In this document: piece after piece, positions 7,819-15,404 of the stretch
How the letters are laid out: each line of letters starts with the position of its first letter
Numbering within the stretch: the first letter of the stretch is position 1
Origin: JBLHOS01 sp047623825
GTDB lineage: Bacteria; Pseudomonadota; Alphaproteobacteria; Rhodobacterales; Rhodobacteraceae
Length of the DNA: 20,752 nt
Assembly (NCBI GenBank): GCA_047623825.1
Contig: JBLHOS010000054.1
Location: 1-20,752 of the forward strand
Reading direction: 5' to 3'
The notes under the pieces: generated by a model
Databases searched by the model: none
Told to the model about the DNA's origin: nothing
What the model saw: the letters and a program-made list of their open reading frames with translations, nothing else
Position numbers and translations under genes: made by a program

Positions 7819-8168
7819 CAGGGGTTGTTTCGTATCTGGCGGGCCAGGTCGCCGAGGATCAGGTCGCGGCGGATTATGCACGCCGGGGCCACCGTATTTT
7901 GTCTCGCCGCTGGCGTGGCCGCGCGGGTGAGTTAGATCTGGTAGTTGAGAAAAATGGCACCATCATTGTGATTGAGGTCAAGAAAAGCCGTAGCTTTGCG
8001 CGCGCAGCGGAGCAGTTGTCGCCGCGACAACAGGCGCGGATTTGGGACAGCGCCGCTGACTATGTTGGACATATGCCATTGGGGCAGCGTACCGATATCC
8101 GGGTCGATGTTGCCCTTTTGGATTGTCACGGTGATCTGCGTGTCCTTGAGAATGCGCTCTGCGCATAG
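7815..8168 (+). CDS. UPF0102/YraN family endonuclease-fold protein
   Basis: The protein has 117 residues, the normal size of the YraN family. The restriction-endonuclease-like core is visible: RGRAGELDLVVEKNGTIIVIEVKKS, with Glu39, Asp41 and the Glu54-Val-Lys56 part of a PD-(D/E)xK active site. Homologues usually read VEVKTRRS; here it is IEVKKSRS. The family fold suggests a nuclease, but its cellular role is unresolved. The ATG overlaps the rsmI stop (ATGA), and the gene pairs with rsmI in many proteobacteria. No separate ribosome-binding site is needed if it is translationally coupled. Confidence 0.92.
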   Translation: MTGVVSYLAGQVAEDQVAADYARRGHRILSRRWRGRAGELDLVVEKNGTIIVIEVKKSRSFARAAEQLSPRQQARIWDSAADYVGHMPLGQRTDIRVDVALLDCHGDLRVLENALCA

Positions 8169-8244
8169 GCGCACAACGCCTGCCCATTGCATGTCTTTCC
8201 ATCGCAGGCCATGAAGATGCACGTCAGGCCAAAGGAGAGAACCG

Positions 8245-9186
8245 ATGTCGCTCAAGGTTGCCATTCAGATGGATCCGATCGACCCGATCGACATCAACGC
8301 GGATAGCTCATTTCGGATTGCCGAAGAGGCGCAGGCTCGCGGTCATCAGCTCTTTTATTACACACCTGACAAATTGGCCTATCAAAACGGCCGCATCACT
8401 GCGCGCGGTTGGCCTTTGACCGTTCGCCGAGTTGTTGGTGATCACTTCACACTTGGTGATGAAGCCGAAGTTAATCTGGCCGATTGGGATGTCGTCTGGC
8501 TGCGCCAAGACCCGCCGTTTGATATGGGCTACATCACGACAACTCATCTCTTACAGCGAATCCATCCTGAAACCTTGGTGGTGAATGACCCATTTTGGGT
8601 TCGCAACTACCCTGAAAAGCTGTTGATCCTTGATTTTCCAGACTTGATGCCGCCGACGACAATTGCGCGGGATTTGGCGACCCTCAAGGCTTTTAAGCAA
8701 GAACATCAGGACATCATTCTAAAACCGCTCTACGGCAATGGCGGCGCGGGCGTGTTCCGTCTGGGTCCGCAGGATCGCAACCTTAATTCGCTGCATGAGC
8801 TTTTTAGCGGGATCAACCGTGAGCCGCTGATTGCTCAGAAATTCCTGCCGGCTGTTTCCAAGGGTGACAAGCGCGTGATCTTGATCGACGGCGAACCAGT
8901 TGGTGCGATCAACCGGGTTCCCGCGGCGGGTGAAACGCGGTCCAACATGCATGTTGGCGGGCGCCCTGAGCGTGTTGGTCTTACAGAGCGAGACTTGGAA
9001 ATATGTGCCGCCATTGGCCCAACGCTTAAACAGCAAGGCCAAATCTTTGTCGGTATCGATGTGATTGGTGACTGGCTGACTGAGATTAACGTGACCTCAC
9101 CCACAGGCATCCAAGAGCTGGAACGGTTTGACGGTGTTAACGTTGCCGCCAAGATTTGGGATGTGATTGAGGCTAAACGCGCCTAG
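8245..9186 (+). CDS. gshB: Glutathione synthetase GshB
   Basis: The protein has 313 residues, the usual length of bacterial GshB. It joins glycine to gamma-glutamylcysteine with ATP in the cytosol, the last step of glutathione synthesis. Family hallmarks are an N-terminal VAIQMDPIDPIDINADSSF, DVVWLRQDPPFDMGYI in the first domain, NDPFWVRNYPEKLLI, then the ATP-grasp core IILKPLYGNGGAGVFRL, KGDKRVILIDGEPVGAINRVP, and FVGIDVIGDWLTEINVTSPTGIQEL, which carries the metal-binding Glu/Asn. The ATG at 8245 has a strong AAGGAGAG (8232-8239). The 76-base gap after yraN shows no clear terminator, so read-through from rsmI-yraN is possible. It is convergent with comM, and the two stop codons share the tetranucleotide CTAG at 9183-9186. 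Confidence 0.96.
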   Translation: MSLKVAIQMDPIDPIDINADSSFRIAEEAQARGHQLFYYTPDKLAYQNGRITARGWPLTVRRVVGDHFTLGDEAEVNLADWDVVWLRQDPPFDMGYITTTHLLQRIHPETLVVNDPFWVRNYPEKLLILDFPDLMPPTTIARDLATLKAFKQEHQDIILKPLYGNGGAGVFRLGPQDRNLNSLHELFSGINREPLIAQKFLPAVSKGDKRVILIDGEPVGAINRVPAAGETRSNMHVGGRPERVGLTERDLEICAAIGPTLKQQGQIFVGIDVIGDWLTEINVTSPTGIQELERFDGVNVAAKIWDVIEAKRA

Positions 9187-10721
9187 TTGGTTGTCCCGAT
9201 CAATCGGTAGCTTATCGCCTCTGCAACCTGATCGGCACCCACATCTGCGACGCCGTCCAGATCGGCGATGGTGCGTGCGACGCGCAAGATCCGGTGATAG
9301 CCGCGCGCCGACAGCCGAAATTTTTCTGCCGCCTTTTGCAGCAATGCGCGCCCCTCAGGGTCCGGTGTGGCGATGTCGTCCAGAATTTGGCCTTGGGCAT
9401 CGGCATTTACGCGGATCGGTACGTTCATCTGTTCAAACCGGGCTGTCTGCCACGCGCGGGCTTGGGCAACACGTGCTGTCACCTCGGCGGTTGTCGGTCC
9501 ACTGGCCGGCAGATCAAGATCGGCGTAGGCGACAGGTGGCACCTCGATACGCAAATCAAAGCGATCCATCAAGGGACCAGAGATCTTGCCCATATAGTCC
9601 TCACCGCATAGCGGCGCGCGCCCACAGGCCTGATCTGCGTCATAAAGATGCCCGCACCTGCATGGATTCGCAGCCGCTACCAACAAGAATTTGCAAGGGT
9701 AAGTGACGTGGGCATTGGCCCGTGCCACAACCACATCGCCGGTTTCGATGGGTTGGCGCAGGGTTTCCAGAACAGCGCGGGGATATTCGGGAAATTCGTC
9801 CAGAAACAGCACGCCGTTATGGGCCAATGAAATCTCACCCGGTTTTGCGCTGCGACCACCGCCAACGATTGCTGCCATTGAGGCGGTGTGATGTGGCGCT
9901 CGGTAGGGTCGGGTGCGCGATATGCCGCCCTCATCCAGCAACCCCGCCAACGAGTGGATCATCGAGGTTTCCAGTGCCTCTGCAGCTGAAAGCTGTGGCA
10001 AAAGCCCGGCCAGACGGGCGGCCAGCATCGATTTTCCAGATCCTGGAGCGCCAATCATTAACAAATGGTGTCGTCCGGCGGCGGCAATCTCTAACGCGCG
10101 TTTGGCCCGTTCCTGGCCGCGGACATCCTGTAAATCGCGGTGATCAACCGCTTGCAGAACTTCGCCGGGTGTGGCCGGGATCAGTGGCGCACGGTCTGTT
10201 AGATGCGCGATGACATCGCCCAGTCGACGCGCACCAAAAACGGGGGTGGCTCCAACCCAGGCAGCTTCTGCTCCGCAAGCGAGCGGGCAAATCAAACTGC
10301 GCTCATCCTGACCTGCGGCCAAGGCAGCGGGTAGCGCGCCGATCACAGCCACAAGGTCGCCGTCCAGTGATAATTCGCCCAGTGAGACCGTCCCCTCGGC
10401 CCGATCCAATGGAACGACCCCCAAGGCCGCCAGCAAGGCAATCGCGATCGGTAAGTCGAAATGAGAGCCCTCTTTGGGCAAATTTGCCGGTGACAGGTTT
10501 ACCGTGACCCGCTTGGACGGCATCGCGATAGCCATGGTGTTAAGCGCGGTGCGGACCCGGTCGCGCGCCTCTGATACGGCTTTGTCGGGCAGGCCTACGA
10601 TCGAAAAGGCGGGTAATCCCGGCGTGACGGCGCATTGCACCTCAACGCGCCGTGCCTCTAGTCCGAGAAACGCCACGGTATAGGTCTTTGACAGGCTTTC
10701 AGGGCGCGGGGTGTCCAACAT
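9183..10721 (-). CDS. comM: YifB/ComM family Mg chelatase-like AAA+ ATPase
   Basis: The protein has 512 residues, full length for the family. It has an N-terminal ChlI-like domain (TPGLPAFSIVGLPDKAVSEARDRVR; VNLSPANLPKEGSHFDLPIA), then the AAA+ core with Walker A GAPGSGKS (224-231) and Walker B GVLFLDEF (303-310). A cysteine cluster (Cys354, 356, 366, 372) precedes ISGPLMDRFDLRIEVP, and the conserved C-terminal region carries LSARGYHRILRVARTIADL. In naturally competent bacteria ComM is a hexameric helicase that helps integrate imported DNA; in species not known to be competent the role is uncertain. The ATG at 10721 has a poor ribosome-binding site. A weak TTGATA (10763-10768) with TAACTT 15 bases further on could promote it, or it may be read through from the GST-like gene 48 bases upstream. 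Its TAG stop interlocks with that of gshB. Confidence 0.93.
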   Translation of the reverse strand: MLDTPRPESLSKTYTVAFLGLEARRVEVQCAVTPGLPAFSIVGLPDKAVSEARDRVRTALNTMAIAMPSKRVTVNLSPANLPKEGSHFDLPIAIALLAALGVVPLDRAEGTVSLGELSLDGDLVAVIGALPAALAAGQDERSLICPLACGAEAAWVGATPVFGARRLGDVIAHLTDRAPLIPATPGEVLQAVDHRDLQDVRGQERAKRALEIAAAGRHHLLMIGAPGSGKSMLAARLAGLLPQLSAAEALETSMIHSLAGLLDEGGISRTRPYRAPHHTASMAAIVGGGRSAKPGEISLAHNGVLFLDEFPEYPRAVLETLRQPIETGDVVVARANAHVTYPCKFLLVAAANPCRCGHLYDADQACGRAPLCGEDYMGKISGPLMDRFDLRIEVPPVAYADLDLPASGPTTAEVTARVAQARAWQTARFEQMNVPIRVNADAQGQILDDIATPDPEGRALLQKAAEKFRLSARGYHRILRVARTIADLDGVADVGADQVAEAISYRLIGTTN

Positions 10722-10769
10722 GGTTAACCGCTACGACACCAAAGTTAGCAAATCGTAAACTGTATCAAG

Positions 10770-11453
10770 TTAACCGAGGGGAAACGGTCGCCGAGGCAGA
10801 TTCATCTCATAATTGGGCTGATCAGCACCCTCCAGCATCCCCTCAGTACGCCAGTTGATGAACGCCGAATGGCTAAGATGCGCATCGACATAGTCCCGCG
10901 TTTGCGGGGTTACCGGCAAATCATAGGTCGCGATACGGGTTGCGACTGGGGCAAAGTAGGCATCGGCCAAACTGTAGGCTCCACACAACCACGGTGTCGA
11001 ACCGTCGTGTTTTGCCCGCGCCTCGGACCAGATCTTCTCCAATCGCGCCAGATCATTCTGCACTGCGTCTGACACCTGAAAATTTGTCCACCCTGTGCGC
11101 AGGTTCATCGGGCAGGCAGATCGCAGACCCTGAAATCCAGCATGCATTTCAACGATCATGTTCATCGCGTTAGCGCGCAAATTCGGATCTGTCGGCAATA
11201 ATTCATGATCTGGGAAGGACTCTGCGAGATGCCAAGCAATCGAAAGGCTATCGGTCAAAACTGTGCTGTCAGGCGTGCGGACAGCAGGGACCGTGCGACC
11301 GTGTGCAAACCGCGCAAGATCCTTTTGGAACTGGGGGTCATAAAGCCGCGTCGTCTCAACCGTGACCGGGATGTCGAAGGCTGCAAAACAGAGCCAGCCG
11401 CGCAAGGACCAACTGGAATAAGAGCGATCGCCGATGAGAAGGGTATATGTCAT
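10770..11453 (-). CDS. Glutathione S-transferase family protein
   Basis: The protein has 227 residues. The ATG at 11453 (MTYTLLIGDRSYSSWSLRGW) is preferred; the frame stays open upstream as far as 11624, but that extension runs into the preceding phosphatase gene and does not look like GST. An N-terminal thioredoxin-like domain is present (LLIGDRSYSSWSLRGWLCF; GRTVPAVRTPDSTVLTDSLSIAWHLAE, where the VP and the T/DS step match the glutathione-binding site). An all-helical C-terminal domain follows, including LEKIWSEARAKH and the GST_C stretch PWLCGAYSLADAYFAPVATRI. Substrate cannot be told. It stands between the CobC-like gene (58 bases upstream) and comM. An AT-rich stretch containing TATATT lies in the upstream gap without a matching -35. 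The nearby gshB gene supplies glutathione, but they are not co-transcribed. Confidence 0.9.
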   Translation of the reverse strand: MTYTLLIGDRSYSSWSLRGWLCFAAFDIPVTVETTRLYDPQFQKDLARFAHGRTVPAVRTPDSTVLTDSLSIAWHLAESFPDHELLPTDPNLRANAMNMIVEMHAGFQGLRSACPMNLRTGWTNFQVSDAVQNDLARLEKIWSEARAKHDGSTPWLCGAYSLADAYFAPVATRIATYDLPVTPQTRDYVDAHLSHSAFINWRTEGMLEGADQPNYEMNLPRRPFPLG

Positions 11454-11511
11454 GACGACACTTTTCAAAAAATATATCGCTGGGTCAAGCGCCGTTTGGT
11501 GATGTCTGAAA

Positions 11512-12084
11512 TCAGGGTAGGTGATTAACCAGAATGGGGGCCCAGTCTCCGTCATGCAGGTCCAGCCGCGTGACAGAAAGATTGTCGATCTTTTGCGCCA
11601 ATGTCTCATAGGCTGACCATCCATAGGCGCGTTGGACCTGGGTCAGGATCACACCCATATGCGCCACCACGATCAGATCCTGGATTGCTTCCGACAAAAG
11701 CATATCAACGGCGTTTGAGACACGCGCAGACAGATCATTCCAGCTTTCACCACCGGGGGCCGCGATATCGCCCGGTTCCTCCCAGAATTTGCGGATCAAA
11801 GGGCCATGAGTTTTTTCAATATCGTCAAAGGTGCGATTTTCCCAATCGCCAAAATGCATTTCGCGCAAGGCTATTTGATGTTCAAGCCGCGCGCGCGCGC
11901 CGCCGATGGCGTTGGCGGTCATAACCGCGCGATCAAGATCGGATGAGATGATCGGCGCATCCGGCAAGGCATCACTTAACCGCGCCAGCGCCGCGTGATC
12001 AGACAGGTCGGCGGCTAAATCGGTCCAACCAACCATGGTTTTGGCATGCGTAGGGCCGTGACGGATCCACCAAACCCTGCTCAT
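11512..12084 (-). CDS. cobC: Histidine phosphatase family protein, probable alpha-ribazole phosphatase (CobC type)
   Basis: The protein has 190 residues and belongs to the branch-2-free, short histidine phosphatases. The phosphohistidine motif RHG is at 8-10 (VWWIRHGPT), Arg52 is in SSDLDRA, the acid Glu75 is in LREMHFGDWE, and the second His142 is in VVAHMG, so the full active site is present. CobC removes the 5'-phosphate of alpha-ribazole (or of adenosylcobalamin phosphate) in the last steps of cobalamin assembly. The specific assignment rests on the ATGA overlap with cobU; the fold alone would fit other phosphomonoesterases. No cobS, cobT or cobD is present in the window. The stop is 58 bases before the GST-like start. 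Confidence 0.8.
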   Translation of the reverse strand: MSRVWWIRHGPTHAKTMVGWTDLAADLSDHAALARLSDALPDAPIISSDLDRAVMTANAIGGARARLEHQIALREMHFGDWENRTFDDIEKTHGPLIRKFWEEPGDIAAPGGESWNDLSARVSNAVDMLLSEAIQDLIVVAHMGVILTQVQRAYGWSAYETLAQKIDNLSVTRLDLHDGDWAPILVNHLP

Positions 12085-12620
12085 ACGGCACCTGCGGGCG
12101 CAGTTCCTTTTAGAACCATTGGTAGACCTGCCATCACAGCGACAACCAGCTCTGCCTCGGCGGCTAATCTCTGGTTCAGCTCCCCTTGGGCCTGACGAAA
12201 AGACCGGGCAAGGGCATTTTCAGGTACGATGCCGTAGCCGGTTTCATTGGTGACAATCACAACTGGGGCCTCGGCGTTGTCGATCGTATCAAACAAGATA
12301 TCGGCCTCGTGACGCCAATCCATGTCAGACAGCATCAGATTACTTAGCCACAAGGTTGCGCAATCCAGCAGGGCGATTTCACCCTTCTCAAGTTGAGCAA
12401 TCGGGATGTTCAATTGCTGTGGTGCCTCAACCGTCCGCCAACCCTTGCCAATGCGCGCCGCCTTATGATCTTCGATTTTTCGGTGCATTTCAGCGTCAAA
12501 GGCCTGCGCAGTCGCGATATACACCTTGGCCAATCCGGATCGGCGAACCAGATCCTCTGAGAATCGCGATTTGCCAGATGCGGCTCCTCCGATGACGACA
12601 CTGAATTGTGGAAATTCCAA
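12081..12620 (-). CDS. cobU: Adenosylcobinamide kinase/adenosylcobinamide-phosphate guanylyltransferase
   Basis: The protein has 179 residues from a TTG at 12620, full length for the family. It phosphorylates adenosylcobinamide and then attaches GMP, giving adenosyl-GDP-cobinamide for nucleotide-loop assembly. The P-loop VVIGGAASGKSRFSE lies at residues 8-22. YIATAQAFDAEM and a histidine in the RKIEDHKAARIGKGW segment (His52) match the GMP-accepting region. DCATLWLSNLM and TNETGYGIVPENALARSFR are family signatures. A frame opening at TTG 12635 is possible, but it has no ribosome-binding site, whereas GGAAGGAAG (12625-12633) stands 4 bases before 12620, so I prefer 12620. Its stop overlaps the CobC-like start as ATGA. 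It is divergent from rpoH across about 100 bases. Confidence 0.93.
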   Translation of the reverse strand: MEFPQFSVVIGGAASGKSRFSEDLVRRSGLAKVYIATAQAFDAEMHRKIEDHKAARIGKGWRTVEAPQQLNIPIAQLEKGEIALLDCATLWLSNLMLSDMDWRHEADILFDTIDNAEAPVVIVTNETGYGIVPENALARSFRQAQGELNQRLAAEAELVVAVMAGLPMVLKGTAPAGAV

Positions 12621-12624
12621 TATT

Positions 12625-12633
12625 CTTCCTTCC
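12625..12633 (-). promoter_or_regulatory. Strong ribosome-binding site deciding the TTG start of cobU
   Basis: GGAAGGAAG on the reverse strand, ending 4 bases before TTG at 12620; its AAGGA core has a 6-base spacing. It would lie inside the coding sequence if the upstream TTG at 12635 were used, which argues for the shorter protein. Confidence 0.6.
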
Positions 12634-12637
12634 AAAG

Positions 12638-12667
12638 TGAACCAAGTATTGGCTCCCGCCGTACAAT
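12638..12667 (+). promoter_or_regulatory. Weak candidate promoter for rpoH
   Basis: TGAACC (12638-12643), an 18-base spacer, then TACAAT (12662-12667), which is one base from the sigma-70 -10 consensus. The -35 does not resemble TTGACA. TGAACC differs by one base from TGATCC, which I recall as the -35 of the RpoE/ChrR type of sigma factor that controls rpoHII in Rhodobacter. Neither reading is secure. Confidence 0.25.
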
Positions 12668-12723
12668 TAATATGCCCGGATAAGATATCGGGACAACATC
12701 AAAAGTCGGCATGAGGGCGCGAT

Positions 12724-13605
12724 ATGGCATTAGACATGGGTGGAGATCGGGCACTCTCACGCCGAGCAATGCGTGCAGAGTTGCTGGATGCTGAGACAGA
12801 ACTGCGGCTGGCTTATGCGTGGCGCGACCACCGCGATGAGGCCGCTCTTCACCGTCTGATTACGGCCTATATTCGGTTGGCGATCTCCATGGCCTCCAAG
12901 TTCAAACGCTACGGCGCACCGATGAATGACCTGATCCAAGAGGCAGGTTTGGGCCTGATGAAGGCGGCAGATAAATTTGATCCCGATCGTGGTGTTCGGT
13001 TCTCAACTTATGCGGTCTGGTGGATCAAGGCCTCGATTCAAGATTATGTAATGCGGAACTGGTCAATGGTCCGTACCGGTTCCACTTCATCGCAAAAATC
13101 GCTATTTTTTAATTTGCGCAGGGTCCAAGCGCGACTTGAACGTGAGGCGATGGCCAATGGTGAAACCCTAGACAGGCACCAGATGCGGCAGATGATTTCG
13201 ACCGAGGTTGGGGTATCGTTGTCGGATGTCGAAATGATGGAAGGACGGCTTTCAGGGTCTGACTATTCGCTAAACGCAACTCAATCTGTCGATGATGAGG
13301 GGCGCGAGTGGATCGATGCATTGGAAGACCTTAGCGATCAGGCCGCAGAATTGGTTGAACAGGCCCACGATACCAAGCAGCTGCGCGACTGGTTGATGGT
13401 CGCCATAAATTCGCTGAACCCGCGTGAACGATTCATCATCCGCGAGCGGAAATTGCGGGATGATCCGCGCACATTGGAAAGCCTTGGCAACGAATTGGGC
13501 CTTTCCAAGGAGCGGGTACGCCAGTTGGAAGCCGCAGCATTCAGCAAAATGCGAAAGAATTTGGAAGCCCAATCGAAGGAAGTACATTCATTCTTTGCGG
13601 CCTGA
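12724..13605 (+). CDS. rpoH: RpoH-family sigma factor (RpoHII type)
   Basis: The protein has 293 residues, a group 3 sigma-70 factor. Region 2 is clear (HRLITAYIRLAISMASKFKRYGAPMNDLIQEAGLGLMKAADKFDPDRGVRFSTYAVWWIKASIQDYVMRNW, about 43-113). The RpoH box QKSLFFNLRR at 124-133 separates heat-shock sigma factors from other group 3 members. Region 4, with a helix-turn-helix, ends the protein (TLESLGNELGLSKERVRQLEAAAFSKMRKNL). The N-terminus lacks the Y/L-x-L-LxxEEE pattern of classic RpoHI and matches my recollection of Rhodobacter RpoHII, which serves photooxidative and singlet-oxygen stress together with heat; the RpoHII subtype is inference. GAGGGCG precedes the ATG at 12724. It is divergent from cobU, and a two-tier inverted repeat follows the stop at 13614-13653. 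Confidence 0.94.
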   Translation: MALDMGGDRALSRRAMRAELLDAETELRLAYAWRDHRDEAALHRLITAYIRLAISMASKFKRYGAPMNDLIQEAGLGLMKAADKFDPDRGVRFSTYAVWWIKASIQDYVMRNWSMVRTGSTSSQKSLFFNLRRVQARLEREAMANGETLDRHQMRQMISTEVGVSLSDVEMMEGRLSGSDYSLNATQSVDDEGREWIDALEDLSDQAAELVEQAHDTKQLRDWLMVAINSLNPRERFIIRERKLRDDPRTLESLGNELGLSKERVRQLEAAAFSKMRKNLEAQSKEVHSFFAA

Positions 13606-13613
13606 CGAAAGAT

Positions 13614-13653
13614 CACCGAATCAAAGAGCGATTTTTATCGCGCAGGTTCGGTG
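13614..13653 (+). terminator. Two-tier inverted repeat just after rpoH (terminator or 3'UTR structure)
   Basis: An outer stem of 7 pairs, CACCGAA (13614-13620) with TTCGGTG (13647-13653), encloses an inner stem of 5 pairs, GCGAT (13628-13632) with ATCGC (13637-13641), around a TTTT loop. Internal-loop strands of 7 and 5 bases lie between them. It begins 8 bases after the rpoH stop. No T-run follows, so it is not a canonical intrinsic terminator; it may be factor-assisted, an mRNA-stabilising 3' end, or the body of a 3'UTR-derived small RNA. Confidence 0.45.
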
Positions 13654-13670
13654 CGGTTCTGCAGGCGTGG

Positions 13671-13699
13671 TTGTCAGCGTCCGTGTTGCGCCCTACACC
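13671..13699 (+). promoter_or_regulatory. Weak candidate promoter for the coaBC-dut-moeB operon
   Basis: TTGTCA (13671-13676) and TACACC (13694-13699) with a 17-base spacer, lying in the 123-base gap after rpoH and 30 bases before the coaBC ATG. The -35 matches consensus at five of six positions and the -10 only at three. Read-through from rpoH is the alternative. Confidence 0.3.
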
Positions 13700-13728
13700 T
13701 GTCAGGGCAGTCGTGAATGAGGCGCAAC

Positions 13729-14937
13729 ATGTTGTCTGGTAAGAAGATCCTCTTGATCATCGGGGGCGGTATAGCCGCCTATAAATCGCTGGATCTGATC
13801 CGGCGAATGCGCGACGCGGGCGCAACGGTCACCCCAGTGTTGACCCGGGCTGCCGAAGAATTCGTAACGCCCTTGTCGACTTCTGCGCTGGCCGCCCAAA
13901 AAGTCTACCGCGATCTCTTTGATCTGACGGATGAGGCCGAGATGGGTCATATTGAGTTGAGCCGTGCCGCGGATCTGGTGGTTGTGGCACCTGCCACTGC
14001 CGACCTGATGGCCAAGATGGCTAACGGTATGGCAAATGATCTGGCCTCAACCTTGTTGATGGCAACCGATAAACCCGTTTTGATTGCGCCCGCGATGAAC
14101 GTGCGGATGTGGCAACACCCCGCGACGCAGCGCAATCTGGCGGTCCTGCAAGGGGATGGTATTTTTGTGGTCGGCCCCGATGACGGCAACATGGCGTGCG
14201 GCGAATTTGGCCCGGGCCGCATGTCCGAAGTCCCTGACATTATTGCGGCGGCCAGTGCCGCACTTGGTCAGGGTCCGTTGGCGGGCAAACATATTATCGT
14301 GACCTCTGGCCCGACGCACGAACCTATTGATCCGGTGCGCTACATCGCCAATCGCTCTTCGGGGGCACAAGGCACCGCACTTGCTATAGCGTTGCGCGAT
14401 CTGGGGGCTAATGTCAGCTTTGTGACCGGTCCCGCAACTGCGCCACGCCCAAACGGCGTAACGATCATTGAGGTCCAAACCGCAGCGCAGATGTATACCG
14501 CAATTCGGGATGCCTTGCCGGCAGATGCCGCCGTTTTTGCCGCCGCAGTTGCAGATTGGCATGTCCTCAACGCAGCTGATGCAAAAATCAAGAAATCCGC
14601 CGACGGGGCGTTGCCCAGCCTGTCGTTTGCCGAAAACCCCGACATTCTGGCGATAGTCTCGCAGCTCTTGACTGGTCGCCCCCCGCTTGTCGTTGGGTTT
14701 GCGGCAGAGACCAGTAACGTCGTGGACAATGCCAAGGGTAAATTGGTGCGCAAGGGCTGCGACTGGATCGTGGCCAATGACGTGTCATCTGAAACCGGGA
14801 TTATGGGTGGCAGTGAGAATAAGATCCACCTGGTCACAGCAAACGGCGTCGAAGATTGGCCGCGTCTGACAAAGGTTGAAACGGCGCGCCGTCTGGCTGT
14901 GCGCATCGCTGACACCTTGGCGCCGAAAAGCGCGTGA
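13729..14937 (+). CDS. coaBC: Bifunctional phosphopantothenoylcysteine decarboxylase/phosphopantothenate-cysteine ligase
   Basis: The protein has 402 residues. It makes 4'-phosphopantetheine precursors for coenzyme A: CoaB couples cysteine to 4'-phosphopantothenate with CTP, and CoaC decarboxylates the product using FMN. The CoaC half shows IIGGGIAAYKSLDLIRR (10-26), His74 in EMGHIELSRAADL, VVVAPATADLMAKMANG, PAMN with Asn124, and the active-site Cys157 in MACGEFGPGRM. The CoaB half starts near residue 188 with VTSGPTHEPIDPVRYIANRSSG (Asn208), AAAVADWH, GFAAET and DWIVANDVS. These residues match the E. coli enzyme almost number for number. An in-frame ATG at 13717 would add MRRN, but GAGG (13719-13722) lies 6 bases before the ATG at 13729, which I therefore prefer. 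Its TGA overlaps the dut ATG (TGATG). Confidence 0.95.
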   Translation: MLSGKKILLIIGGGIAAYKSLDLIRRMRDAGATVTPVLTRAAEEFVTPLSTSALAAQKVYRDLFDLTDEAEMGHIELSRAADLVVVAPATADLMAKMANGMANDLASTLLMATDKPVLIAPAMNVRMWQHPATQRNLAVLQGDGIFVVGPDDGNMACGEFGPGRMSEVPDIIAAASAALGQGPLAGKHIIVTSGPTHEPIDPVRYIANRSSGAQGTALAIALRDLGANVSFVTGPATAPRPNGVTIIEVQTAAQMYTAIRDALPADAAVFAAAVADWHVLNAADAKIKKSADGALPSLSFAENPDILAIVSQLLTGRPPLVVGFAAETSNVVDNAKGKLVRKGCDWIVANDVSSETGIMGGSENKIHLVTANGVEDWPRLTKVETARRLAVRIADTLAPKSA

Positions 14938-15404
14938 TGACAATTTGTGTGCGCATAATCTGGGACGATTGGGCGGATCATTCACTCGCCCTGCCCAGCT
15001 ATGAGACGGTGGGATCCGCAGGCGCAGATCTGCGGGCAAATTTTCCGGCGGATCAACGGATAGGCGGCGTGTCACTGGCCCCGATGGCGCGGCGGATCGT
15101 ACCCACTGGACTGCGGGTTGAGATACCATTTGGCTATGAGATGCAGATCCGCCCCCGCTCTGGTCTGGCGCTGAAACATGGGATCAGCCTGCCCAATACA
15201 CCAGGTACCATCGACAGTGATTACCGCGGCCCGTTGGGTGTATTACTGGTGAATTTCGGCACTGAGCCGTTTCAGATCAATCACGGCGACCGGATTGCGC
15301 AAGCCATCATCGCCCCGGTCATCCAAGCGCAGTTTCAACTCGTTGAGGGTTTGGGCGACAGCGTCCGTGGTGCTGGCGGCTTTGGCTCAACCGGGGCAAG
15401 CTGA
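14937..15404 (+). CDS. dut: Deoxyuridine 5'-triphosphate nucleotidohydrolase (dUTPase)
   Basis: The protein has 155 residues, a typical trimeric dUTPase subunit. It hydrolyses dUTP to dUMP and pyrophosphate, keeping uracil out of DNA and feeding dTMP synthesis. All five motifs are present: AGADLRA (28-34), RPRSGLALKHG (72-82), NTPGTIDSDYRG (87-98) with catalytic Asp92, GDRIAQAII (117-125), and the glycine-rich C-terminal arm RGAGGFGSTG (144-153). The ATG at 14937 overlaps the coaBC stop by one base (TGATG); a GTG one codon upstream is possible but unnecessary. Its own TGA overlaps the moeB ATG in the same way. The coaBC-dut order is common in proteobacteria. Confidence 0.96.
   Translation: MTICVRIIWDDWADHSLALPSYETVGSAGADLRANFPADQRIGGVSLAPMARRIVPTGLRVEIPFGYEMQIRPRSGLALKHGISLPNTPGTIDSDYRGPLGVLLVNFGTEPFQINHGDRIAQAIIAPVIQAQFQLVEGLGDSVRGAGGFGSTGAS

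Noticed and set aside
11454..11624. N-terminal extension of the GST-like frame to 11624
   Set aside because: It overlaps the end of the CobC-like phosphatase gene and bears no resemblance to a thioredoxin fold; the ATG at 11453 begins a typical GST N-terminus.
12638..12686. TGAACC paired with TAAGAT as an RpoE-type promoter for rpoH
   Set aside because: The two elements are 37 bases apart, far beyond any sigma-factor spacing; only the weaker TGAACC/TACAAT pair was kept as a low-confidence candidate.
14047..14981. Long reverse-strand open frames (171 and 213 codons) across coaBC
   Set aside because: They are antisense to a fully motif-supported coaBC, show no recognisable domain, are rich in Arg/Ala/Pro as expected of shadow frames in GC-rich DNA, and overlap each other.
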